NCBI GenBank assembly: GCA_905182985.1
Contig: CAJJDN010000005.1
Location: 923,240 to 987,239, forward strand
Direction: 5' to 3'
DNA length: 64,000 bases
Source of the DNA: Paramecium sonneborni
Lineage: Eukaryota; Ciliophora; Oligohymenophorea; Peniculida; Parameciidae
In this document: piece by piece, positions 11,644 to 25,237 of the stretch
Numbering within the stretch: the stretch's first letter is position 1
Layout of the letters: the number at the start of each line of letters is the position of its first letter
The notes under the pieces: generated by a model
The model's database searches: none
Told to the model about the DNA's origin: nothing
What the model saw: the letters and a program-made list of their open reading frames with translations, nothing else
Program-made: the position numbers and the translations under genes

Positions 11644-12656
11644 TTTATATGATATTAAATTTGAATAATATATTTTTAGAGAAAAAAAATAAATAATTTA
11701 TTTGTTTATATCGTCGGTTTCCAAAGTTCTTTAGTTTGAAGTAATCAATATTTAATCAATTCTTATATATTGTTTAAAATTTCTACTTAAATTTCATCAA
11801 TACTCTTAAGAGCATCAATTTTGTAAAAGTTCTCTTAAAGTGCTAATTAATCAAAAATGCTTTCATTTTATTTTAAAATGAAGAATTTTCATAGATCTCT
11901 TTTCCGAAATCTCCTCTTTAGCTTAATTTTTCAATTGGCCCAGTTAAATAAAATGTCATATCTGATTAAATAATAAGCCCTGAATCTGGAACTTTACACC
12001 ATTCAATAGTTAAATTTTTAGTTGCTGAGAAAGCTACTCCAGAATATGCATAACGATCACTTACTATATTAGTATCATTCTAAAGTTCTTTTTAAATGAA
12101 TGTGCTAGAATATTAACTTTATTACTATTATTCCCATCTATTAGCTGAAAATAATAAATTTATAATTATATAAAATAGTTTATTTATTTATATCACTTCA
12201 TCACTCATGTTCCTTTTAAATAATCTGAATTATAAGTCTTAGTTGAGTAGTTCTGTCAGGGAATGAAATTTTTTTACATTCAAATTTTCTGAAAGTAATT
12301 TTGCTTAAGTTCATTTGCCTGATTTATCAAGACATTCTAATGCAATAAATAATCCTCTGTTGACTGATTATTGTATAATTATTTTCATTAATTACCAAAA
12401 ATATTAATAATTACTATGCATATTATAATATTATGATCTCATAACTATAACAATATAAACAATTATTTGATCAATTTTGTGAATTGAAATAATAATGAAT
12501 AAAATTAGAAATATAAAAAGAGTGGAACTTATAAGCTAAGTATTGACTCATTCTTAAATTATATAATTAGGATTTGGTTTAGGAAAGCTTAAGTTGATAA
12601 AACGAAATTGAAAATTGGTAATGTATAAGTACATAATTTTGCATGAAAATAAATAA
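11644..12656. repeat. Direct duplication, copy 1 (1,013 bp), ends at the N
   Basis: Identical to 12658-13670, separated by one N at 12657. It contains a complete copy of the thymidylate kinase pseudogene. Probably an unmerged contig overlap. Confidence 0.95.
11745..12388 (-). pseudogene. Thymidylate kinase (dTMP kinase), broken; copy 1
   Basis: The translation shows most of a dTMP kinase: RGLFIALECLDKSGK (Walker A), [46 protein letters not shown] and RGDFGKEIYE. dTMP kinase phosphorylates dTMP to dTDP for DNA synthesis. The gene is damaged. A TGA at 12311-12313 stands where the P-loop should have Ser/Thr (GK-TGA-TQ). The FPDR segment is one base out of frame, after a run of seven As. The frame shifts again before SDEV, and about ten extra codons precede LLFSANRWE. 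No normal-sized GTA...TAG intron repairs these lesions. Functional dTMP kinase must come from another locus. Confidence 0.75.
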
Positions 12657-12657
12657 N

Positions 12658-13670
12658 TTTATATGATATTAAATTTGAATAATATATTTTTAGAGAAAAA
12701 AAATAAATAATTTATTTGTTTATATCGTCGGTTTCCAAAGTTCTTTAGTTTGAAGTAATCAATATTTAATCAATTCTTATATATTGTTTAAAATTTCTAC
12801 TTAAATTTCATCAATACTCTTAAGAGCATCAATTTTGTAAAAGTTCTCTTAAAGTGCTAATTAATCAAAAATGCTTTCATTTTATTTTAAAATGAAGAAT
12901 TTTCATAGATCTCTTTTCCGAAATCTCCTCTTTAGCTTAATTTTTCAATTGGCCCAGTTAAATAAAATGTCATATCTGATTAAATAATAAGCCCTGAATC
13001 TGGAACTTTACACCATTCAATAGTTAAATTTTTAGTTGCTGAGAAAGCTACTCCAGAATATGCATAACGATCACTTACTATATTAGTATCATTCTAAAGT
13101 TCTTTTTAAATGAATGTGCTAGAATATTAACTTTATTACTATTATTCCCATCTATTAGCTGAAAATAATAAATTTATAATTATATAAAATAGTTTATTTA
13201 TTTATATCACTTCATCACTCATGTTCCTTTTAAATAATCTGAATTATAAGTCTTAGTTGAGTAGTTCTGTCAGGGAATGAAATTTTTTTACATTCAAATT
13301 TTCTGAAAGTAATTTTGCTTAAGTTCATTTGCCTGATTTATCAAGACATTCTAATGCAATAAATAATCCTCTGTTGACTGATTATTGTATAATTATTTTC
13401 ATTAATTACCAAAAATATTAATAATTACTATGCATATTATAATATTATGATCTCATAACTATAACAATATAAACAATTATTTGATCAATTTTGTGAATTG
13501 AAATAATAATGAATAAAATTAGAAATATAAAAAGAGTGGAACTTATAAGCTAAGTATTGACTCATTCTTAAATTATATAATTAGGATTTGGTTTAGGAAA
13601 GCTTAAGTTGATAAAACGAAATTGAAAATTGGTAATGTATAAGTACATAATTTTGCATGAAAATAAATAA
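12658..13670. repeat. Direct duplication, copy 2 (1,013 bp)
   Basis: Exact copy of 11644-12656, continuous with the sequence to the right. Confidence 0.95.
12759..13402 (-). pseudogene. Thymidylate kinase pseudogene, duplicate copy 2
   Basis: Base-for-base repeat of 11745-12388, with the same lesions; the P-loop TGA is at 13325-13327. If the duplication is an assembly overlap, there is only one such locus. The shared lesions then suggest they are not random end-of-read errors, although both copies could derive from the same reads. Confidence 0.7.
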
Positions 13671-14985
13671 GAGAGTGAAAGCAATAAATGAATTTATTCT
13701 TAGTAAATTGAATTATAAAATCAATTAGATATTAAAAAATTATTCTCACTTAATTTTTTGTTTTTATATTTATGCTTATACATTTTCTTCATTGAGACTT
13801 ATTCTTGTTTTTTGAAATGTCTAGAATCTTGATTATAAAGAACCTTTTACTATTTTTTAAACTTAAAAATTTTTAAAATTAGAATTTGATTAAAATAGAT
13901 ATAGGATGGTATAAAGTAAATCTCATCTGAAAAAGATATTGAAATTATTATGCTATTGGAATTGAATTAAAAATGCTTTTATTTTTTCTCTTCTTATTAA
14001 AGTGAATAGAGACTTAACTGTTTTTAAATTAAAATATACTATCAAAGCATTAAAAAAATTAATCACTAAATTTTAGATAAAAATATGCAGCTAGAATTGC
14101 TTCAGCCAATAATATTATTGTAAATGACTAAGTAATATCATTCTAATAGAAAGTTAGTAAAAGAAAGCCACTTAAAGTTTATATATTTTCTAAATTGAAT
14201 GAAAGTTTTTTTTAATATTGAAATTATGTAAAGGATTAGCTTTTTTATTTTTAAATTAATTAGCTTATTTTTCTTTAAAAATAGTAATTGCAGAGATGAT
14301 AGAAATCAATTTATTTTTAAATGACAACATAATAATTGGGCCTGAACTGAAACAAATTATAAGAAAGGTAAATTTTTTGATTCTTGAAATGATGAAATGA
14401 TATGACCTTAGGGAGAATAATAATCAAATATTAGGTTAATTTAATTTGTTAAAAATTAGTAGCTTAAAATTGGTTCTACTTTTTTGACAAATCAAATAAT
14501 CTTGAACAGAAAATGGAATTATTTTTATTTTCATAATTAATTATTTTCTGCAAGCAGGCTAGGATTAGAATAAATTAATTTTAAATTGTGATTGATTATT
14601 TTAGCCTAGATTTATTAATCATGAGTTGATAAAAATGTTAAAAACAGTTAGTTACACATTTTTGAATGCATTATTATTGAGACATCTTTAGTTATTAGAT
14701 CACTTGAAATCAAAAATATGATTCTTAAGAAAAAACCTGTTTAATTGCTGGACCTGTTTAGTTTTTTATTTAATTTTTGATTTCAAGAATTTTAAAATTA
14801 TATTATTGAGAAATCAATATTTTTTAAGGATTTAAGATTTAATATCATTAAAAGAATTTGCAATTTGTATTTAGAAGTTATTTTTAAGAATGCAATTAGA
14901 ATTTATATTTTTTGAAATAGGATCTATATTTTATAGTTAAAGTAGATTATTAATTTAATTTTAAAAGAAAAATATAACAATATGA
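13671..14985. other. About 1.3 kb without a recognisable gene
   Basis: The longest apparently non-coding stretch in the window, and AT-rich. TGA or TCA interrupts all frames. It contains one perfect 15-bp inverted repeat (14703-14717 with 14773-14787). It could hold a non-coding RNA gene or be decayed coding sequence linked to the neighbouring dead kinase. I see nothing decisive. Confidence 0.45.
14703..14787. repeat. Perfect 15-bp inverted repeat, 55-base spacer
   Basis: CTTGAAATCAAAAAT at 14703-14717 is the exact reverse complement of ATTTTTGATTTCAAG at 14773-14787. The spacer contains the phrase ACCTGTTTA twice (approximately 14746 and 14752-14760). It could form a hairpin in RNA or reflect a former mobile sequence. 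No transposase or target-site repeat is seen. Confidence 0.6.
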
Positions 14986-15708
14986 TCAGAATATTTCAAT
15001 ATGTTCGCTACCGTTAAAATATAGCTTAAGCGACTCTTCAACACTCTTTTCTCCAAACTTATATTTTTAACAAAATTCTTATAGTGGTTTTATAATTTTT
15101 TGATTAATTTTCGATATCTGGTGTTAATCTAATTTATTTTACAAAATTTTTGCATAGTATTATCCATTTTAAAATCTATTTTTATAAAAAAAATCGTTTT
15201 GATATTGTATTTGATTTTCATCATATTAAAAAAAAACTAAGTTTTCAACTGTTATAAGTTCATTCAAAATATTTAAAACAAAACAAGTTAAATCTTAATC
15301 TTCATTGGTAGCCTTAAAAGCACTCATAAAAATTATTTAATTATTATGGGTAATATAGAAATTATTTAGGCTTATTTGATCAAAAGTTTCAGTACCTCCT
15401 TCAATATTTTCAATTTAGCCAAATCTTAGGCTATCTTCAAGATATTATTATTAGTACTCCAAAGCTATTTTTTGTAAAACTTAAGTAAATTGATTTTAAA
15501 GATTATTATCTTATCGAAATGATCTCTAGATAATTATTTATTCATAAGGAGAAAAATCCTAAAATTACATTACAGAGTTTAATTCAGATGAATTGGAATC
15601 TATATCATATGATTCTTCATTTTATTCTTAATTTCTGTTAAATTATTTGTGATTTTCACTTCTTAATTCTTATGTAAATGGTCTACTTGTATTTAATTAG
15701 TTTTACAT
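14986..15708 (-). CDS. Hypothetical protein, 240 aa, intronless
   Basis: One open frame of 241 codons with TAA/TAG as Gln, starting MQNQLNTSRPFTQELRSEN and ending at TGA 14986-14988. The N-terminal quarter is polar (Ser/Asn/Gln/Glu). The rest looks globular: QVLQKIALEYQQQYLEDSLR, then IFMSAFKATNEDQDLTCFVL and NILNELITVENLVFFQYDEN. There are no membrane segments and no known motif. It is followed 54 bases upstream by the stop of a same-strand secretory gene. The clean length and composition support a real gene; the function is unknown. Confidence 0.65.
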
Positions 15709-15761
15709 AATAAAATAATTATTTAAAAATATATATCTAAACTATATTAAGTGCATCATCG

Positions 15762-16750
15762 TCATTATTGAATTTAATCAATGTTTTCTTTAATTATTGA
15801 TTTGGCCTATGATATTTAAAGTAATGCAAATTTTCTAAATATAATAAATTTAATACCTTTCTTAAGTAATTGCATCCATATCAGATTTGAGTTTATCTAA
15901 AGCCTCTTTGGTTATCTTTAAAGTGTTTTATTATTCAGTTATTGAATTAATAATCTCTTCTTATTGAATAAGTGTTTCAGGTATTAAACTTATATAAATA
16001 ATGAATAGTACTTTCCAATGGAACCTCTAATATCTGTATGTAATTTGACATTCAATTCATTATTTAATTCATCCATTTCAATTCCTTCTTTCAAAGCATC
16101 TTTTAATTCTTTAAATAATGTTTATATCTTATCAGCTTATTCTAAATCTAAATGTGCAGTCACTTATGCTAATATACTAATATGTTAATCTTCACTTATC
16201 TATCTTAACTTCTCCATTATATCACTATCATCTTTTATTGTCTATTTTTCTTAAATTTATGATATTAATTCATCTATAGCTTCAATCAAAGTATATTGCT
16301 CTCCTATTTTTTATATATATGCTTCATGATTAGCACTAAATAAAACATCAATTTCACGAGCTTCTTCATTTAATGTTTCCTATTTTTATATTAAATATTT
16401 ATTTTATTCATCTAATTATTTTAATTCATCTTCTAATTATGTAATCATTCCTTCTAATCTAGCTTCTTCAACTGAATATAATTATTGTTATGAAAATTCA
16501 TCTTTTTCTAAATGCCCAACCAATTCTGCAAAATGATCATCAAGATCTTGAACTGTTGCCCCATTAAGAACCTTAGACTTTAATTGTGTAAATAATGATC
16601 TATTAAATTAGTTTGATTAATTCTCAATATTATATTTTATCATACATAATGTTCAAATATCTTTGCAAATTTACTTAAATCAACAGCTTTCTATATTTTC
16701 TCTTCTGATGCTTCTATTGTTAATAATAAACCCAATAATATGAAAATCAT
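15762..16750 (-). CDS. Trichocyst matrix protein-like secretory protein
   Basis: Four exons, with introns at 15835-15856, 15989-16011 and 16623-16645 (22-23 nt; the latter two end AAG and GAG), give 306 aa. It starts with a signal peptide, MIFILLGLLLTIEAS. The remainder is an almost uninterrupted acidic coiled coil with repeated short blocks (TQLKSKVLNGATVQDLDDHF, RLEGMITQLEDELKQ, LEKDEFSQQ, DALKEGIEMDELNNEL). Signal peptide plus long alpha-helical heptads is the layout of the Paramecium trichocyst matrix proteins, which are packed as crystals in exocytotic trichocysts. No propeptide cleavage site can be assigned with certainty. Another secreted coiled-coil protein is possible. Confidence 0.65.
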
Positions 16751-16935
16751 GTAGAAATTCGTTTTATAATAATAAAATAATACATATAATTATTTCATTT
16801 TTACTTCAAAATTATTTATCTTCCAATACTTTTGATGGAGAAAGAAATGGTTCTTCTAATTATATTTAGTAGATAGTCTTAACTCATTTTAAACTGATAA
16901 AATAGATGCTTTTAAAATATAAATTGATTGATATC

Positions 16936-17803
16936 TCATTAAACTTTGTAAATTACTCTTACAAACTTTCCTTTCTTCTAAATCTTTGATATGTTAACTT
17001 TAATCAATTCTTTTACATGATTCACATGAGTTCCTCCACATGGACATCCATCGTCATATTTACATAATTTTACAAATCTTATATTTTCAACCCCTTTAAA
17101 ATAAGGTGGTACTTCTCCTATTCTCTAACTTAATTGTTCTTCATTTAAATATTCTACTATCTTTTTATCATCTTCTTAAGTCTCTTATAATAATTAATCA
17201 CAAGTTTATTATAAAGACATTTATATATCTTCTGCCTTTCCTTCAATACTTCCTTAATATTCTACATATGATCCATCTGGAAAATGATATCCCTTAGCTG
17301 CAATCCATTTTAAACCAATCTTCTTTACAGCCATATCAATAAAATGACCAGCTGAATGAAGTTTTGCATAATTCTTTCTTTATTGTTCATTTACCAACTA
17401 TATTATTTATTAGTTTTATTATTTTGCTTCCATTAGAAGATCAAATAATTATTCCTAATCTTCTAAACTCAATAAAACTTATTATTTAGCTTTATCATTT
17501 TTAAGCTATTTTATGTTTATTAAACTAAATATATATTGTTTTATACTTATCATTTAACTTTATCTATCCTTCATCATCTGGTTAACCACCTCCTTAAGGA
17601 TGAAATATATTCTCTTTCAAAAGTAATTATATGTAATTAGTATTTTATTGATTTTATTCATTCATTGGTACACGTTTAACATCAAGAATAGTACTAGGAT
17701 ATTAAGTTAAGTATGAATCTTCCAAATATTTCTGTATCTATTTTTATTCTTATTCCATTTTCTTGAAAAATATTCTAAATATTCTTTTATTTAATTACAT
17801 CAT
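16936..17803 (-). CDS. AlaX-type alanyl-tRNA editing protein, possibly mitochondrial
   Basis: Two exons around a 22-nt intron (17525-17546) give 281 aa. It has the AlaRS editing-domain layout: FHPQGGGQPDDEG near residue 60, then the zinc-site HxxxH (HSAGHFIDMAVKKIG) and the CxxxH motif in CPCGGTHVNHVKELIKVN near the C-terminus. Such stand-alone proteins hydrolyse mischarged aminoacyl-tRNA, typically Ser-tRNA(Ala). I chose the most upstream ATG after an in-frame TGA. The resulting N-terminus, MMQLNKRIFRIFFKKMEQ, is basic and aromatic like a mitochondrial presequence. An internal ATG at 17758 would omit it. There is no aminoacylation domain, so it is not a full AlaRS or ThrRS. Confidence 0.88.
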
Positions 17804-17957
17804 ATTATTTTTAAAATCATCATCTCAACTTATATTAATTTTTGTTTACATACCATAAATCACTAACTTTTTGCTAGTAAAGTACCATACTTGATATAAT
17901 TCATTAAATATTAAAGAGGATTATGTGTAATTTAATTTCTATAATTATAATTATATA

Positions 17958-20093
17958 ATGTTATATGAAAATTTATATGAGTAATTACAAGAATGCTTGC
18001 CAGAATATTAAAGATAGTTCGTTATACAAAACTATTAAAATTTCTTAGAGGTTTCAAAAGAAAAAGATCCTGTTTATTAATAGTTTGTATCCCTAATTGA
18101 TAAATTTTAATCAGCATCATCTTAAATAGAAGTAAGAATTTAAATTGAGTGAAAGATTATTTCAAAAGATATTGAAAATCTAAAAAATGCTAAAGACAGA
18201 TGTTAATAGATGCTTGAGGAATAAGTTACAAAAGAATTCGATATTGTCGAGGATATCTAAGCTGAAGATTAATTGACAGAAATGCTTGATAATTTATCAA
18301 TGTTTACTTTTGAAAAAAATTATGAATAAGCCATAGAAAGCTTTAAACTACTCAATGAAACAGTTCAATTAAAGAAATATATTAAATTAATAAAGAAGCC
18401 AGAAATCAAGAGATAATTAGATGAAGCATTTAAAAGTCTTTGTTAATCGATATATAATGATTATGTTAGTTAAAATGCTTAATTTGATTCTTCTTAATTA
18501 ATACAATATTTGATGATTTTAAATTAAGTTGAAATGTTAACGAAAGGTTATTTGCAAATTTAATAAAATAAATTTACTGATTGGATAGAATAATAAACAT
18601 AATCTAATGAAAGGTAAGTTTAATAATTTATAGGAAATATAATAAAAATAAATCAATAATATGAATAAATATTTGGAGAGTATCTAAAAAAGAATCAATT
18701 TTTATTCTCTTTTATATCATTATGGAATCAGTAGATTATTCAAAGCTTTTTTGATAAAATTTAATAGTTCTTTTTCCAAGATATAGTTTCATTTGAAGAT
18801 ATTTTTACAAAGTCTAAAACACTATTGAATACATTTTAATAATATTAATCTAAAGGAATATCGATAGATTTTGAAATTTAAAAGGAATTAGCAATTTATA
18901 TTGAAAATAAGATAAATGAATTATTTGGTATTTATGGTTAGAAAATAAATTAATATATGCATTTTAATGAAAAAAAATTGATAAAAATTGAATTTATGTC
19001 TAATCTATTAGAGAGTGATAAATTATTAGAATCAAAAGAAATTGAAATATCAAATAAGCCTCAAGAGATTAAATTAAAGGCCTCAGCTACTATTAAAAGT
19101 ACATTTGATTCTTTGAGTCAAGGATTATCAATTAGTTCATGTTTTTTTTGGAATATTGTATTTAGATTAGGAGACTCTGCTTTAAATTTTTTTAATCCAG
19201 AATAATATTCATTATTATCAACAATGTTAAATTAATCTATTTCTAAATTATTAATTTTATTCATAAAAGATTATTAGAGTGCAATAAAAGCAAATAAAAA
19301 GGAAAATTAATCTTTGTTTGAAATAGGAAATTATTTTGGAAATTATAATTTAAATAATACTTTAATTAATTATTTATCAATTAGAGCATCAAATTTACCA
19401 TTTTAAAGTAATAGTGAATGGAAAAAAGTGATTGAAGATTGGCTTGATGAGTTAAAATTATCAATGCATCAACATTTTAAAACAAATTTATTATAGATGT
19501 TGCCATATTTAATATGTGAACATGGGAAGATTTATACATAAAAGTAATTGACTGTATAAAAGCCATCTTAATTATTTTTAATGATAGGATATTCAATAAT
19601 GGAATTGAAGAATTAGTTTATATCAAAAATACCTTAAGCACCTACACTTTATTATTTAGGATCATTATGGGATTATACGAAATATTTATTAGAATATTCA
19701 TTTTATTGGTCTTATCATAATTAAGGTAAAAATAATGAAGTGTTTTTTTTGGATGTGAAATCGAGAAATGAATTAAAATTAGATATGAATTAAATAAACT
19801 TATAATTTTAACAAAGTTCAATAAAAATTCAATAAATATCATTAGATGGTTTAAAATAAATAATATTGGATATTTAATTTATTTTTGATCTTTTTAATCG
19901 TTTCATAGGATAGTTGCAATAGAATGATTAATTTTTAAAAAAATTAGTGACATTATATTGTAAAGAGAAGAAATGTGAATAACCATAGATGTAAAGTTAA
20001 TCTTTTGATGAATATTTTGCCTAAAATTTTTAATAAGATATGATACAAGCAAAAAGTTTAATCGAATAACAAAGAAAGAGTATTGTGACATGA
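17958..20093 (+). CDS. Probable exocyst subunit Exo84-like tethering protein
   Basis: Two exons with one 24-nt intron (18132-18155, ending AAG), whose unspliced form would introduce an in-frame TGA, give 703 aa. The N-terminal third is coiled coil (ISKDIENLKNAKDRCQQMLE). The long remainder is all-helical, with ISSCFFWNIVFRLGDSALNF, LPYLICEHGKIYTQKQLTV and near the C-terminus SLDGLKQIILDIQFIFDLF. The last resembles the conserved Exo84 cullin-repeat end, in which a short Gly-Leu motif is followed by ILDxxFIF. The exocyst tethers secretory vesicles at the plasma membrane. Assignment rests on overall architecture and that motif. Another CATCHR-family subunit (COG, GARP) is possible. Confidence 0.5.
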
Positions 20094-20123
20094 AATTATT
20101 AATTTAAATTTATAATTAATTGA

Positions 20124-21766
<1,643 letters not shown>

Positions 21767-21858
21767 GTCTATTATAATTTATTTTTGTTAATATTTTATT
21801 TTCTATTATTCATATTTATTATTTTCATAATACAAGATTATATATAATAAGTAAAATA

Positions 21859-22712
21859 ATGGACATTAGAGTTCCACATTAACTTGAATGGAAAGAAACA
21901 TAAGTATCTATATATTTTATATATAGTTTGCAATGAACTCACACAAATAATTAATCTAAGTCAAAGAACCATTCATAATCAAAAAATATGGTTTGGGATT
22001 TATTGATTAAGATTAAAAATATGAAGGAAAAATAACTATAGATAATAAAAAAGATCATGATTTCTAAAATGAACTAAAAAAAATGACTGATCTTAATTCT
22101 TCTAAAAATCAATTAAAAATTTAAAGTTAAAAGGATAGGAAAGATACAAGTATTACATAAATAAGTGAATCTAATATTTAGTCACTTATATTACCCAGAG
22201 AAATCAAATAAAATAAATTGTAAATATAGAACTTTGGAGATAAAAAACTTTATTTAATTATTAAAGGAGAAGGATTCTCAGAATTTAGAATACGCTCAAT
22301 TTAAATTAAATTAAGTTGTATATCTTGTAAAGAGTTCCTTCCAGCAAATCATAATAAATTTAATTCTGATATCTTATAATTTTAAACTGATTGTAAAAAA
22401 TGTTCATAATAAATGTCTATTGATTTTTATAAAAATATTCAATAAAATCCTGAAAATCCAAGTATATGGTAAATAGGCTCTATTAAAACTTATAAAAATG
22501 TTGAATTTTAAGTGAATTTCATAGAAGTATTAACAATATGTAAATGTTTATCTTAAAGTTCTCGAATACCATATTTATTAATTTCATTTGAAAAGAAAAC
22601 TTCCTAAAATTAACGTTTAAAATGCTTACTAACAGATTAAATTAGATAACTTTGTCATGGATGCGTTTAAGAATTAAAGTTCCAGCCTGAATGGCTAATA
22701 ATTAAGTAATGA
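21859..22712 (+). CDS. CxxC zinc-binding-like protein, hypothetical
   Basis: Two exons (23-nt intron 21904-21926) give 276 aa. The middle carries two CxxC pairs, KLSCISCKEF and TDCKKCSQQMSIDF, about 30 residues apart, followed by a third cluster (TICKCL) and a Cys/His pair near the C-terminus (LCHGCVQEL). The CxxC...CKKC...SID spacing is reminiscent of the DUF866/CZIB zinc-binding family, but the rest is not clearly similar. The N-terminus is polar and Lys/Gln-rich. The 3' end is convergent with the next gene, 36 bases away. Confidence 0.6.
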
Positions 22713-22748
22713 ATCATGTTTATTAAATACAAAATTTTAATATCATTT

Positions 22749-24272
22749 TCAGATTGGAGATATCCCTTCAAGTTTTTATATATTTTTTAAAATTATATCA
22801 CTATTTTAAAATCAATGAAATACTTTCTTAATAATTAATTTTTTTATATTGCCTTTATAGTTTTACTAAACCCATCTGTGTATTACTTTTCTAGTAGTTT
22901 TTCTTACAATTTCATACTTTATTAGTAAAGATTATCTACATTAAATTCATACATAGAATTTAATGATTCATCATCTGTCCTAGAATCTAATGATGCACTT
23001 TTCTTTAGGTTCCTCAATTTATGATTCTTAAATGATTATTCTAATTTTCTTTAAGGAATTTTAATATTTCTATTTGATGATAATCCTCCAGCATCAAGAA
23101 TATCTTTTTAGATTTATTCCTAAACATCTTTGTCTTTATATGGATCATATTTTGGATAGTTAGTTATGTATTTTATTAATTCTAAATCATTATTGATTAA
23201 TTGATTTTTAACAATTTAATTTCCTTTTATACCCTTTTTTATAAAAGGATAAATTTGTTTAATATTATTTTATTCACTTTAATCAAATGTTTATGGTGTA
23301 TTAGATTTAGTAGATTTGGGAATAATGTTTTTCTTGAATTGATAATTAACATAAATCTACTTTTTTGATTTTTCATTTTCAATATAATCTTTAATAAGTA
23401 ATTCTTCCATATATTATTTAGCCTTTTTATTTACTAAATGACGTATTACATATTTTTCTTATGGTGCTTCATATTTAACTTTATTAGGATTTTAATGATT
23501 TCTTGAATTTAATAATTAATATGGATTTTAATGTTAAATAATATTAACTGAATTACCTTTAAATAATAATTTTTTGTTTGTATTTATATCTTTTTGTTCA
23601 AATTTCATTTATAAATTTTGAATATACTGATCACTTATATCATACATTTATTTGATCATTCCAACATTCTTTAATTCTCTGCTTCTCTTTACAAGATCTT
23701 CTTTTTCTCTTTTATCTATTTTTTCTTCTATAAGATCTCTTATTATATCAAATCTATCTAATGCTTGTTGTTTTTTAATCATTTCTTCATTTTTTTCATC
23801 TAATAATTATAAAAAAGCTATGTCATGATTACCTTCATCTGTTACAGCAGATCTTCTATATGTTCTAATAGTATTGATATATATTGATACACATTAATTT
23901 TGGGTCTTTTTTATTTCTTTTTAACTGCTGGAATTAATTTATCAAGTTTTTATGATTAATTTTTTCTAATCACAAATTCTTCTGCAGAAATTTCCCCCAA
24001 TATATATTTTGTGAAATTACTTCTTATTGATGGACTTATTGTCATTGCATTATGTATTTTTAAAGGAACTTCATGTAAGTATGCTCTATCAATTGCAGTC
24101 TCTGTATTTCTTTTTAATTATGTCTATTTTCTCCTTAATAATGCTTCAGATAAAAAATCTCCAAACACATCATTCCAATTTTTTAATCTTGTATCTTTTG
24201 GAATTGAAATCCCTTCACTCTCTTCTGTTTTTATTATTATTCTTGGCACATCTTAATTGGTTGACTGAGCAT
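22749..24272 (-). CDS. Basic Gln/Lys-rich protein, hypothetical; start uncertain
   Basis: Introns at 22801-22823 and 23865-23890 join long open frames of roughly 490 codons. The protein is basic with short helical stretches: DIIRDLIEEKIDKREKEDL, then KFEQKDINTNKKLLF, HLVNKKAKQYMEELLIKDY, DAGGLSSNRNIKIPQ and SASLDSRTDDESLNSMYEFN. The first convincing coding sequence (PRIIIKTEESEGISIPK) has no in-frame ATG upstream. The ATG at 24270-24272 is one base out of frame, so either a 5' intron was missed or a base is missing near 24255. No family recognised. Confidence 0.55.
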
Positions 24273-25237
24273 TGAAGAAATAATATATACAGTAACTGAT
24301 CGAGTTGTTTATAACTAGGATTCAGTAACAGTCTCAGGACACTAAAAAAGCTTTCTTCTTTTTGGAAAAAATATTTTATTCATTAATTATAATTATTTTC
24401 AAATTAATAACTAATTTTTTTTTATTTCTTAATTATATTAAATATTCCATACAATTTTTTTAAATTAATCATATTATCTAATCATATTTCAATTCATAGT
24501 CTATACTTTTCTTATTTATTTTTCATTCAAAATAAATTTCAATAAATTATATAAAATAATTAACTAAATATATAATTAATCTTAAAATAAATTCAAAATA
24601 ATTTTTTTAATCAATAGATATAAACGAAACGAAGAACTGTCTTAAAAAAAAATATATTAAATTTTAAATTAAAAAAAATTGTCCTCTACCAAATTATTAA
24701 ATATAAACAAATTCTAATTTAGCTTTTACATAACTGTTATATCCTATTAATTAATATTAGAAATTATTATTTTATCATCTGTCTTAATCCTATAGATTAT
24801 TCTAAACATTTAAATATTTAATAATAAATTACATTTCTATTATTATACTACTATCAAATGAAAACAATTTATTATATATAGTAGCTGTTAAGCTATTCTT
24901 TTAAGATTCTTCAAATGTTTAAATTTTTGATAATTTTTATTAATATTAATATTAATCTTAAAGTAAATTAAGATAACACCTGCCTCATAAAACCCTAATT
25001 CTAATCCAATACTAAGAAGGAATCATATTTCAATAGAAGAGAGGACTTATAAAAATTTAACGTTCCATTATTAAATCATATGATAACTACAAGATATATT
25101 AATTTACATATTTTAAATTATTAAAATTTATAATTCGAAATAGAAAATATTAAATTAATAATGCATAAAAGATTTTTTAAATCTACATAAATTAATGAAT
25201 GAAATGAATATATAAAAATATAAATAATAATATAATA
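24273..25237. other. About 1 kb AT-rich region without a recognisable gene
   Basis: Extremely AT-rich, with no frame of coding character on either strand. Near 24880 the sequence TATAGTAG matches the end consensus of Paramecium internal eliminated sequences (TAYAGYNR), but I found no partner end at a sensible distance, so this is not a call. Confidence 0.45.

Noticed and set aside
24880..24900. Retained internal eliminated sequence (TAYAGYNR-like end)
   Set aside because: Only one end matches; no inverted partner bounded by TA was found at a plausible distance, and such short matches are common in AT-rich DNA.
25005..25030. Telomere-like CCCTAA fragment
   Set aside because: A single imperfect AAACCCTAATTCTAATCC stretch; Paramecium telomeres are C4A2/C3A3 arrays, and no repeat run is present.
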